This document shows positions 48,338-55,791 of a stretch of 64,000 bases of DNA, one piece after another. Within the stretch, counting starts at the first letter, position 1; each line of letters starts with the position of its first letter. The DNA is from Limnohabitans sp. Rim8. GTDB taxonomy: Bacteria > Pseudomonadota > Gammaproteobacteria > Burkholderiales > Burkholderiaceae_C. The notes beneath the pieces were generated by a model. The model had not been told where the DNA came from, did no database searches, and saw only the letters and a program-made list of their open reading frames with translations. The stretch lies in the NCBI RefSeq assembly GCF_945901735.1, contig NZ_CAMDLM010000017.1:18348-82347 (forward strand), read 5' to 3'. The translations under genes were made by a program, and so were the position numbers.

Positions 48338-48460
48338 CCGCCGACTTTAACCAATTGCTTGAACGCCAACCGTCTCGCAAATGCCTCGCGAAATTGCTGT
48401 GGCCCAGCCACTGTCTATTCATCCAGTGGTCTTTCGTAAATCCCACTACAATCCGCCACC

Positions 48461-50452
48461 ATGGCCACCCAATCAACTGTCAAAACCTCCAACGCCTCGA
48501 GTGAATATTCCGAAGGCTCGATCCGTGTTCTCAAGGGCTTAGAGCCCGTCAAGCAACGCCCGGGCATGTACACCCGCACCGACAACCCGCTGCACATCAT
48601 TCAAGAAGTGCTGGACAACGCCGCCGACGAGGCGCTGGCGGGTTACGGCAAAAAGATCAAAGTCATCCTGCACGTGGATGGATCGGTCAGCATCGAAGAC
48701 GATGGCCGGGGCATTCCGTTTGGCATGCACCCCGAAGAAAACGCCCCCGTGATCGAGTTGGTCTTCACCCGATTGCACGCCGGTGGCAAGTTCGACAAGG
48801 GCAAGGGCGGTGCCTACAGCTTCTCGGGCGGTTTGCACGGCGTGGGCGTGTCGGTGACCAATGCGCTGTCCAAGCGCCTGGAGGCGACCAGCTACCGCGA
48901 AGGCCAAGTGGCCAGCTTGGTGTTTTCGGGCGGCGATGTGACCGAACAGCTGGTGACCCGCAAGTCGGGTGAAGGCGACCGCAAACAAGGCACCACCGTG
49001 CGTGCCTGGCCCGACGCCAAATATTTTGAATCCAGCGCCCTGCCCATGAACGAGCTGACGCACCTGCTGCGCAGCAAGGCGGTGCTGATGCCGGGCGTGA
49101 CGGTGACCTTGGTGAACGAGAAAACCAAAGAAACCCAGCTGTGGCAATACAAAGCCGGTTTGCGCGACTACCTGACGCAATCCCTGAACGGCGACCCGGT
49201 GATCCCCTTGTTTGAGGGTGAGGGCTTTGCCGATTCCAACCACGACAGCTTTGCCGAGGGCGAGGGCGCTTCGTGGGCGGTGGCCTTCACCGAAGATGGC
49301 GCGCCGGTGCGAGAGAGCTACGTCAACCTGATCCCCACCAGCGCGGGTGGCACGCACGACAGCGGTTTGCGCGACGGCCTGTTCACCGCAGTCAAAAGTT
49401 TCATTGAGCTGCATGGCCTGCTTCCCAAAGGCGTCAAGCTCATGCCCGAAGACGTGTTTGCGCGTTCCAGCTACGTCCTCTCCGCCAAGGTGCTGGACCC
49501 GCAGTTTCAGGGCCAGATCAAGGAACGACTGAACTCGCGTGACGCCGTGCGGCTGGTCTCCAGCTTCGTGCGCCCGGCGCTCGAACTCTGGCTGAACGAG
49601 CATGTGGACTACGGTAAAAAGTTGGCCGAGCTGGCCATCAAAGCCGCGCAAACCCGCCAAAAAGCGGGCCAGAAGGTTGAAAAACGCAAGAGTTCCGGCG
49701 TGGCCGTGCTGCCCGGCAAGCTGACCGACTGCGAAAGCAAGGACCTTTTACACAATGAGGTGTTTTTGGTCGAGGGCGACTCGGCTGGCGGCAGCGCCAA
49801 GATGGGCCGCAATAAGGAATGCCAGGCCATCTTGCCCCTGCGCGGCAAGGTGCTCAACACCTGGGAAGTGGACCGCGACCGCTTGTTTGCCAACAACGAA
49901 ATTCACGACATTTCGGTGGCCATTGGCGTGGACCCGCACGGGCCCAACGACAACCCCGACATGAGCAACCTGCGCTACGGCAAGGTCTGTATCTTGTCTG
50001 ATGCGGACGTGGACGGCTCGCACATCCAGGTGCTGCTGCTGACCTTGTTTTTCCGCCACTTCCCCAAACTGATCGAAACGGGGCATTTGTATGTAGCGCG
50101 GCCGCCACTGTTCCGGGTGGATGCGCCTGCACGCGGGAAAAAACCGGCGTCCAAAGCCTATGCGTTGGATGACGGCGAGCTCACTGCCATCATCGACAAA
50201 CTGCGCAAAGACGGCGTGAAAGAAGGCGGCTGGAGCATCAGCCGATTCAAGGGCCTGGGCGAGATGAGCGCCGAGCAGTTGTGGGACACCACACTCAACC
50301 CCGACACGCGCCGCTTGCTGCCGATCGAGTTGGGCCCGCTGGACAACGCGGGCACCGAAAACCTGATGATGCAACTGATGGGCAAAGGCGAAGCTGCCGC
50401 ACGGCGTGAGCTGATGGAACTGCACGGCGACTCGATCGAAATCGACGTGTAA
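48461..50452 (+). CDS. parE: DNA topoisomerase IV subunit B ParE
   Basis: ATPase subunit of topoisomerase IV, which unlinks daughter chromosomes. The 663 residues fit ParE (GyrB is longer). GHKL ATPase motifs: VLDNAADEALAGYG, EDDGRGIPFG and the ATP-lid GGLHGVGVSVTNALS. TOPRIM domain: FLVEGDSAGGSAKMGRN near 437 and LSDADVDGSHIQVLLL near 513. ParE-type end: QLMGKGEAAARRELMELHGD. Its partner parC is 1.55 kb downstream, separated by a toxin-antitoxin pair and a Bro-N gene. Confidence 0.97.
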   Translation: MATQSTVKTSNASSEYSEGSIRVLKGLEPVKQRPGMYTRTDNPLHIIQEVLDNAADEALAGYGKKIKVILHVDGSVSIEDDGRGIPFGMHPEENAPVIELVFTRLHAGGKFDKGKGGAYSFSGGLHGVGVSVTNALSKRLEATSYREGQVASLVFSGGDVTEQLVTRKSGEGDRKQGTTVRAWPDAKYFESSALPMNELTHLLRSKAVLMPGVTVTLVNEKTKETQLWQYKAGLRDYLTQSLNGDPVIPLFEGEGFADSNHDSFAEGEGASWAVAFTEDGAPVRESYVNLIPTSAGGTHDSGLRDGLFTAVKSFIELHGLLPKGVKLMPEDVFARSSYVLSAKVLDPQFQGQIKERLNSRDAVRLVSSFVRPALELWLNEHVDYGKKLAELAIKAAQTRQKAGQKVEKRKSSGVAVLPGKLTDCESKDLLHNEVFLVEGDSAGGSAKMGRNKECQAILPLRGKVLNTWEVDRDRLFANNEIHDISVAIGVDPHGPNDNPDMSNLRYGKVCILSDADVDGSHIQVLLLTLFFRHFPKLIETGHLYVARPPLFRVDAPARGKKPASKAYALDDGELTAIIDKLRKDGVKEGGWSISRFKGLGEMSAEQLWDTTLNPDTRRLLPIELGPLDNAGTENLMMQLMGKGEAAARRELMELHGDSIEIDV

Positions 50453-50477
50453 ATCGGTGTCAATTCTTACTCGGTAA

Positions 50478-50506
50478 TACAATGCCATGGTGCTTTCACC
50501 AGCACC
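50478..50506 (+). promoter_or_regulatory. Promoter and inverted repeat ahead of the antitoxin gene
   Basis: TACAAT (50478-50483) is a good -10. The inverted repeat GGTGCT-TTCACC-AGCACC (50489-50506) lies over the expected start site, where an antitoxin or toxin-antitoxin complex would bind to autoregulate. No clear -35 is seen. Confidence 0.45.
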
Positions 50507-50528
50507 CAGATCAACTATGAGGTCAACC

Positions 50529-50765
50529 ATGCTTTCCACACTGACCAGCAAAGGCCAAGTCACCATTCCGCAAGCTCTGCGCCAGCAGCTGGGCTTGATG
50601 CCGGGGCAAGCGGTGACCTTTGACCTCAGCGCCGACGCCACTTGTATCACCTTGCGCCCCGCAGTACCTGCCAAAAAGTCGCCCCAACCGGGTTTTGGCA
50701 TGGTCAAAGTCAAGGGGTCGCACGTGGCTGCCGATTGGGATGCGGCTCAAGCGCTCAAGCCATGA
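50529..50765 (+). CDS. AbrB/MazE-fold antitoxin of a VapBC-type pair
   Basis: A 78-residue protein. Residues 1-45 are a swapped-hairpin AbrB DNA-binding domain: LSTLTSKGQVTIPQALRQQL is its signature. The flexible C-terminal half (PGFGMVKVKGSHVAADWDAA) is the expected toxin-binding tail. A GAGG ribosome-binding site fixes the ATG at 50529. The stop overlaps the toxin start (ATGA), the standard antitoxin-first layout. Labelled VapB-like because the partner is a PIN-domain protein. Confidence 0.85.
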   Translation: MLSTLTSKGQVTIPQALRQQLGLMPGQAVTFDLSADATCITLRPAVPAKKSPQPGFGMVKVKGSHVAADWDAAQALKP

Positions 50766-51199
50766 AGCAACGCACCTCGCAGCTGACGGCGTTGGACACC
50801 AATGTGTTGGCGCGTTATTACGTGCAGGCCGAGCAAACCGATGCCGCCACGGCGCTCCAATGTGAACATGCCCGTGCCTTGCTGGAGAGTGGCAAACCCC
50901 TCTTCGTGGCCACCACCGTGGCCTTGGAGTTGGAGTGGGTTTTGCGTGGGTTCTACAAACTGGAGGCACGCACGGTGGCCAAGGTGTTGAACCACTTGCT
51001 CAGCATGCCCCAGGTGCAAATGCAAGACCGCCAAGCCTTGCAAAGTGCCTGTGATGCCTTGAGCCAAGGTTTCGACTTTGCCGATGCCTTGCACCACGCC
51101 AGCAGCCGCCATTGCGATGCGCTGGTCACCTTTGATGCCAAAGGCTTTGCCAAGCGGGCCATTGCAAAAGGTTGGGTGCCAAAGGTGCTCGTTCCATAA
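50762..51199 (+). CDS. PIN-domain ribonuclease toxin, VapC-like
   Basis: A 145-residue PIN-domain protein. The acidic residues of the active site are visible: Asp in ALDTNVLARYY near residue 15, Glu in VALELEWVLRG near 53, Asp in GFDFADALHHA near 107 and Asp in ALVTFDAKGF near 124. All four are intact, so it should be active as an RNase, typically against tRNA or rRNA. Its start overlaps the antitoxin stop. The pair is unrelated to topoisomerase function and appears to have been inserted between parE and parC. Confidence 0.87.
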   Translation: MKQRTSQLTALDTNVLARYYVQAEQTDAATALQCEHARALLESGKPLFVATTVALELEWVLRGFYKLEARTVAKVLNHLLSMPQVQMQDRQALQSACDALSQGFDFADALHHASSRHCDALVTFDAKGFAKRAIAKGWVPKVLVP

Positions 51200-51342
51200 T
51201 GGTTTTGCTGTGCCTATGAAAAGCGAACGCTATTGCAGGGCTCAGGCCAACCGCCGCTTTGAAAAACCGCAAGCCGATGGCTGGGCCAGCGTTGGGTACG
51301 ACAAAAGCCATCAAGCCCATAGCTGAGGGAGAGGTCAAAACC

Positions 51343-51915
51343 ATGACGAACCAGCCGCAAGTCAAGTTGTTTGAGTCCGTTCAAGTGCGCTCGCATTGGG
51401 ACGCTGCGCAACAGAAGTGGTATTTCTCTGTGGTGGACGTGGTGGAGGTGTTGACCGACAGCACCATTCCCAAACGCTATTGGAGCGACTTGCGCCGCAA
51501 GTTGGAGAAGGAATCTGGCCAACCGTACGAAGAAATCGTACGGTTGAAAATGCTCGCTGCCGACGGCCGTTTGCGCGAAACCGATGCCGCCGATGTGCCC
51601 ACACTCTTGCGCCTGATCCAGTCCATCCCCTCGCCCAAAGCTGAGCCGTTCAAGCGCTGGCTGGCCAAGGTGGGCCATGAGCGCATGCAAGAGATGGCTG
51701 ACCCTGCGCAAAGCTTGGACCGCGCCCGCGAGAACTGGCAAAAGCTGGGACGCAGCACGAAATGGATTCAGCAGCGCATGACGGGGCAAGAAACCCGCAA
51801 CAAGTTGACCGATTACTGGAAAGAAAGTGGCGTTGAAAAGGCCGACGAATTCGCGCTGCTCACCAACATCATTCACCAAGAATGGACGGGCTTGAGCGTG
51901 CAGGCGCACAAGTGA
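51343..51915 (+). CDS. Bro-N domain protein, C-terminally shortened
   Basis: A 190-residue cytoplasmic protein. Residues 8-110 look like a Bro-N/antirepressor-type DNA-binding domain ([20 protein letters not shown], then [15 protein letters not shown]), followed by [16 protein letters not shown] and [20 protein letters not shown] regions. From memory, longer relatives continue after the QAHK segment with a further helical part of some 60-80 residues; here a TGA follows immediately, so this copy is either a short form or truncated. Start at ATG 51343 (GAGAGG upstream); ATG 51277 is in frame but adds an unconserved leader. It is common on phages and islands. Possibly part of the same insertion as the toxin-antitoxin pair. 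Confidence 0.7.
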   Translation: MTNQPQVKLFESVQVRSHWDAAQQKWYFSVVDVVEVLTDSTIPKRYWSDLRRKLEKESGQPYEEIVRLKMLAADGRLRETDAADVPTLLRLIQSIPSPKAEPFKRWLAKVGHERMQEMADPAQSLDRARENWQKLGRSTKWIQQRMTGQETRNKLTDYWKESGVEKADEFALLTNIIHQEWTGLSVQAHK

Positions 51916-52003
51916 TGGGAAGTCATTTTTTGCCGCCTGGCCAATCCATGCCCGCCCAACTGCCCCCAACACCCGAACGCAAACCCAAGAACTTGCACAA
52001 AAT

Positions 52004-54373
52004 ATGACCGATTTGCTGACCCCTGAAGCTTCACTGCAACCCGCCGCCCCCGAAGGCGATCACCTCGGCGCCTACGCCCAGCGCGCCTATTTGGAATACG
52101 CACTGAGCGTGGTCAAAGGCCGCGCCTTGCCCGACGTGTGCGACGGCCAAAAGCCGGTGCAGCGGCGCATTTTGTATTCGATGGACCGCATGGGTCTGTC
52201 GTACAGCGGGCCCAACAACAACACCGCCGCCAAGCCCGTCAAAAGCGCCCGCGTGGTGGGCGATGTGCTGGGCCGCTACCACCCGCACGGCGATACCGCC
52301 GCCTATGACGCGTTGGTGCGCATGGCGCAAGACTTTTCGCAGCGTTACCCGCTGATCGACGGCCAGGGCAACTTTGGCTCACGCGACGGTGACGGCGCGG
52401 CTGCCATGCGCTACACCGAAGCGCGTTTGTCCCGAATCACCAGCTTGCTGCTGGATGAGATCGACATGGGCACGGTGGACTTCATTCCCAACTACGACGG
52501 CTCGACCGAAGAGCCGCGCCAGTTGCCCGCCCGCTTGCCCTTCAGCTTGCTCAATGGGGCCAGTGGCATTGCGGTGGGCCTGGCCACCGAAATCCCCAGC
52601 CACAACCTGCGCGAAGTGGCCGACGCCTGCGTTGCCCTGATCAAAAACGACAAGCTGAGCGACAGCGAACTGCAGGCCATCATCCCCGGCCCCGACTACC
52701 CCGGTGGCGGCCAGATCATCAGCCCGGCCAGCGACATTGCCGACGCCTACCGCACCGGTCGTGGCAGCCTGAAAGTGCGCGCGCGCTGGAAGATCGAAGA
52801 ACTCGCTCGCGGACAGTGGCAGCTGGTGGTGACCGAACTGCCGCAAGGCGTCAGCTCACAACGCGTGCTCGAAGAGATCGAAGAACTCACCAACCCCAAA
52901 GTCAAAGCTGGTAAAAAAGCGCTCAGCGCTGACCAAGTTTTGCTCAAAACCAGCATGCTGGCCGTGCTGGATGTGGTGCGTGACGAATCGAGCAAAGACG
53001 CCGCCGTGCGCCTGGTGTTCGAGCCCAAAACCAGCCGCATTGAACAGCAAGAACTCATCACCGCCTTGCTGGCCCACACCAGCTTAGAAACCTCGGCCCC
53101 CATCAACATGACCTCGGTGGGCATCGACGGCAAGCCGATCCAGAAGTCGCTGCGTCAGATGCTGGTGGAGTGGATCACTTTCCGTCAAATTACCATCACC
53201 CGCCGCAGCCAGAACCGCTTGAACAAAGTGCTCGACCGCATCCACATTCTGGAAGGTCGTCAGCTGGTCTTGCTCAACATCGACGAGGTGATCCGCATCA
53301 TCCGCCAGAGCGACGAGCCCAAGCCTGCGCTGATCGAAGCCTTCCGCTTAAGTGACCGCCAGGCCGAAGACATCCTTGAGATTCGCCTGCGCCAACTGGC
53401 CCGCCTGGAAGCCATCAAGATCGAACAAGAGCTGAGTGAACTGCGTGGTGAGCAGGGCAAGCTGGAAGAGATTTTGGGCAGTCCCGCCGCGTTGCGTCGC
53501 CTGATGGTCAAAGAGATTGAAGCAGACGCCAAGACCTTTGCCGATCCGCGCCGCACGCTGATCCAGGAAGAGAAAAAAGCCATCGCCGAAGTCAAGGTGG
53601 TGGACGAGCCTGTGACGGTGGTCGTGTCCGAAAAAGGCTGGGTGCGTGCGCGCACTGGCCACGGGCACGACGCCACCAGCTTCGCTTTCAAGGCGGGCGA
53701 CGGCCTTTACGGCACCTTTGAATGCCGCACGGTCGACACCTTGCTGATCTTTGGCAGCAATGGGCGCATCTACAGCGTAGCTGTGGCCACACTGCCCGGC
53801 GCACGGGGTGACGGTCAGCCCGTGACCACGCTCATTGAGCTGGAGCCCACCACGCAAATTACCCACTACTTTGCCGGCCCGGCCCACGCTATGCTGTTGC
53901 TCAGCGGCTCGGGTGGCTACGGCTTCATGGCCTCGGTCGAGAACATGGTCTCGCGCAACAAGGCGGGCAAGGCGTTCATCAGCCTGGGCGATGGCGAAAC
54001 CGTCTGCGCCCCCAGCCATGTGAGTGGCTCCAGCGCCACCGTGCCGGCCGACAAACAAGCCATGCCGGTAGCCAACAGCGTGTGCTGCGCCAGCACGGGC
54101 GGCCGTGTGTTGACCTTTGAGATCAGCGAACTCAAAACCATGGAAAAAGGCGGCCGGGGCCTGATGCTCATCGACCTGGAAGCCAAAGACACCTTGGCAG
54201 GTGCTGCGGCCTACACCCGCAGCATCAAGATCGAAGGCATTGGGCGCGGTGGCAAAGCGCGCGAAGAAACGCTCGAAATTCGTAGCCTGAACAATGCCAA
54301 GGCTGCGCGCGCCAAAAAGGGCCGTGTGGCCGATCTGGGCTTCAAGCCGAACCGGGTCACGCGGGTGGAGTAA
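52004..54373 (+). CDS. parC: DNA topoisomerase IV subunit A ParC
   Basis: DNA cleavage subunit of topoisomerase IV, 789 residues. Motifs: [34 protein letters not shown], the quinolone-determining region around [20 protein letters not shown] and the catalytic Tyr in MRYTEARLS near residue 136. The QRDR positions show His-Gly-Asp-Thr, with Thr where many bacteria have Ser. The C-terminal beta-pinwheel (from about 530) is short, as in ParC rather than GyrA. The gene ends 150 bases before a DUF1993 gene on the other strand. Confidence 0.97.
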   Translation: MTDLLTPEASLQPAAPEGDHLGAYAQRAYLEYALSVVKGRALPDVCDGQKPVQRRILYSMDRMGLSYSGPNNNTAAKPVKSARVVGDVLGRYHPHGDTAAYDALVRMAQDFSQRYPLIDGQGNFGSRDGDGAAAMRYTEARLSRITSLLLDEIDMGTVDFIPNYDGSTEEPRQLPARLPFSLLNGASGIAVGLATEIPSHNLREVADACVALIKNDKLSDSELQAIIPGPDYPGGGQIISPASDIADAYRTGRGSLKVRARWKIEELARGQWQLVVTELPQGVSSQRVLEEIEELTNPKVKAGKKALSADQVLLKTSMLAVLDVVRDESSKDAAVRLVFEPKTSRIEQQELITALLAHTSLETSAPINMTSVGIDGKPIQKSLRQMLVEWITFRQITITRRSQNRLNKVLDRIHILEGRQLVLLNIDEVIRIIRQSDEPKPALIEAFRLSDRQAEDILEIRLRQLARLEAIKIEQELSELRGEQGKLEEILGSPAALRRLMVKEIEADAKTFADPRRTLIQEEKKAIAEVKVVDEPVTVVVSEKGWVRARTGHGHDATSFAFKAGDGLYGTFECRTVDTLLIFGSNGRIYSVAVATLPGARGDGQPVTTLIELEPTTQITHYFAGPAHAMLLLSGSGGYGFMASVENMVSRNKAGKAFISLGDGETVCAPSHVSGSSATVPADKQAMPVANSVCCASTGGRVLTFEISELKTMEKGGRGLMLIDLEAKDTLAGAAAYTRSIKIEGIGRGGKAREETLEIRSLNNAKAARAKKGRVADLGFKPNRVTRVE

Positions 54374-54524
54374 CCAGGGCGAGTGATGCTTTTTTAAGCA
54401 TCCCCCGCCGGCCCATGCGGGTCGGGCCTTTGGCGGCTTCTCCCTGCACTTGTCCACAGCTTTGGGCGCGGGCTGTGGGGAAAAATCAGGCTTGACCTCG
54501 CCAAATCAGCCCTGAGCGCCCAGT

Positions 54525-55040
54525 TCAGCCCTGAGCTCCCAGCAGGTAATCGATCTTGCCGACCTCGACCCCGTTGTGGCGCAGGATGGTGTAGGCCGTG
54601 GTGATGTGGAAGTACATGTTGGGCAGCATCCAGCCGGTCAGGTAGTCCTGCCCGTTGAGGGTGCGGGTTTTGCCGGGGCCTGCCGGAAAGGTGATTTCTT
54701 TGTCTTCGGTGCCGTCCAGTGCAGAGGCGGGCACGGCAGCGATGAAGGCCAGGGTTTTTTGGATGCGTTCTTGCAGCTGGGCCAGGGTGGTCTCCTGGTC
54801 GTCAAATTTGGGCGCTTCGACTCCGCTCAAACGGGCCACGCCGTTTTTCACCGCGTCGCAAGCGATCAGCACTTGGCGGGTGAAAGGGAGCATGTCCGGC
54901 GCCAATCGGTAGGTGGTCAGCGCTGTGGGGTCGATCTTTTTGGCTTCAACGAACTGCTCGGCCTTGGCCAGAATATGGCTCAGGTTGGTGAGCATGCGGG
55001 TGCAGACTGGCAGGGTGGCGCTGGACATGGAAATGGTCAT
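54525..55040 (-). CDS. DUF1993 domain protein
   Basis: A 171-residue protein of the DUF1993 family, which has a DinB-like four-helix fold. Features: LPVCTRMLTNLSHILAKAEQF, a central YRLAPDMLPFTRQV and the His-containing MLPNMYFHITTAYTILRHNGVEVGK near the C-terminus, typical of the family. Function unknown; possibly metal-dependent. The gene is 40 bases after the RidA-like gene on the same strand and may be co-transcribed. Confidence 0.85.
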   Translation of the reverse strand: MTISMSSATLPVCTRMLTNLSHILAKAEQFVEAKKIDPTALTTYRLAPDMLPFTRQVLIACDAVKNGVARLSGVEAPKFDDQETTLAQLQERIQKTLAFIAAVPASALDGTEDKEITFPAGPGKTRTLNGQDYLTGWMLPNMYFHITTAYTILRHNGVEVGKIDYLLGAQG

Positions 55041-55080
55041 GGTGTTTCTCTTTTCAAAAATGCCAATGGGACTCGGTCGT

Positions 55081-55539
55081 TCAATGGATTTCGGCGATCA
55101 GTTCGATCTCAACGCAAGCGCCCATCGGGATTTGGGCGACACCAAAGGCGCTGCGGGCATGGGCACCCACTTGGGGTCCGAAAACCTGCCCCAGCAATTC
55201 GCTGCAGCCGTTGGTGACCAGATGCTGCTCGGTGAAGTCGCTTGTGGAGTTGACCAAGCTCATCACTTTGACAATGCGCTTGACCCTGTTGAGATCGCCC
55301 ACGGCCGCGTGCAGGGTGCCCATCAGGTCAATCGCCACGGCACGCGCGGCTTGCTGGCCTTCGGCGGTGTCGATGTTCTTGCCCAATTGCCCCACCCACG
55401 CTTTGCCGTCTTTTTTGGCGACGTGGCCCGATAAAAAGACCAGGTTGCCGGTTTGCACAAAAGGCACATAGGCCGCAGCGGGCACGGACACGGGGGGGAG
55501 TTCGATGTTCAGGGACTTCAGGGTGTCATAGACGTTCAT
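55081..55539 (-). CDS. RidA/YjgF/YER057c-family protein
   Basis: A 152-residue member of the Rid family, most of whose characterised members hydrolyse reactive enamine/imine intermediates. It has the extended N-terminus of the YjgF-like subgroup (YDTLKSLNIELPPVSVPAAAYVPFVQTGNLVFLSGHVAKKDG) described here by its short parts: LVFLSGHVAK, DLNRVKRIVKVMSLV and the ending GACVEIELIAEIH. The Arg usually needed for deaminase activity, found near the end of RidA itself as R-x-A-V-x-V, is not evident, so it may belong to Rid2-7 with a different role. Confidence 0.82.
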   Translation of the reverse strand: MNVYDTLKSLNIELPPVSVPAAAYVPFVQTGNLVFLSGHVAKKDGKAWVGQLGKNIDTAEGQQAARAVAIDLMGTLHAAVGDLNRVKRIVKVMSLVNSTSDFTEQHLVTNGCSELLGQVFGPQVGAHARSAFGVAQIPMGACVEIELIAEIH

Positions 55540-55731
55540 GTCGTGGGCTCTTGTTGTGGGTAGATGGAGGTGGTTCGGCGCTGATCACAGCGCCGGTGTT
55601 TGGATTGTCGCCGAAACGCATTCGCCTGCAGATCAAGACAAAGGGCATGAGACCTGTCTAAACTGATGTAAAAAGTACGCTCATCATCCCGCCGAGCGAT
55701 TCTTGCTACCCGCCCATTCAAGGAAGCTGTC

Positions 55732-55791
55732 ATGAAGCTCATTTCAAGCCGGCCCCCATGCCCAAGCTTCACGCGCCGGGTTTGTCCATGA
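55732..55791 (+). CDS. Possible 19-residue leader peptide before comEC
   Basis: ATG at 55732 has a strong AAGGAAG ribosome-binding site five bases upstream, better than any site before comEC. The frame ends at a TGA (55789-55791) that overlaps an in-frame comEC ATG (55788), in the ATGA style of coupled genes. The peptide is Pro/Cys/Arg-rich and otherwise unremarkable. It may only serve to deliver ribosomes to comEC; chance is the alternative. Confidence 0.35.
   Translation: MKLISSRPPCPSFTRRVCP

Noticed and set aside
51217..51326. 36-codon frame between the toxin and Bro-N genes
   Set aside because: Basic, low-complexity translation, no ribosome-binding site and no recognised family.
54385..54402. 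GATGCTT/AAGCATC hairpin after parC as a terminator
   Set aside because: The T run is in the loop and the stem is followed by a C-rich stretch, so it does not have the form of an intrinsic terminator.
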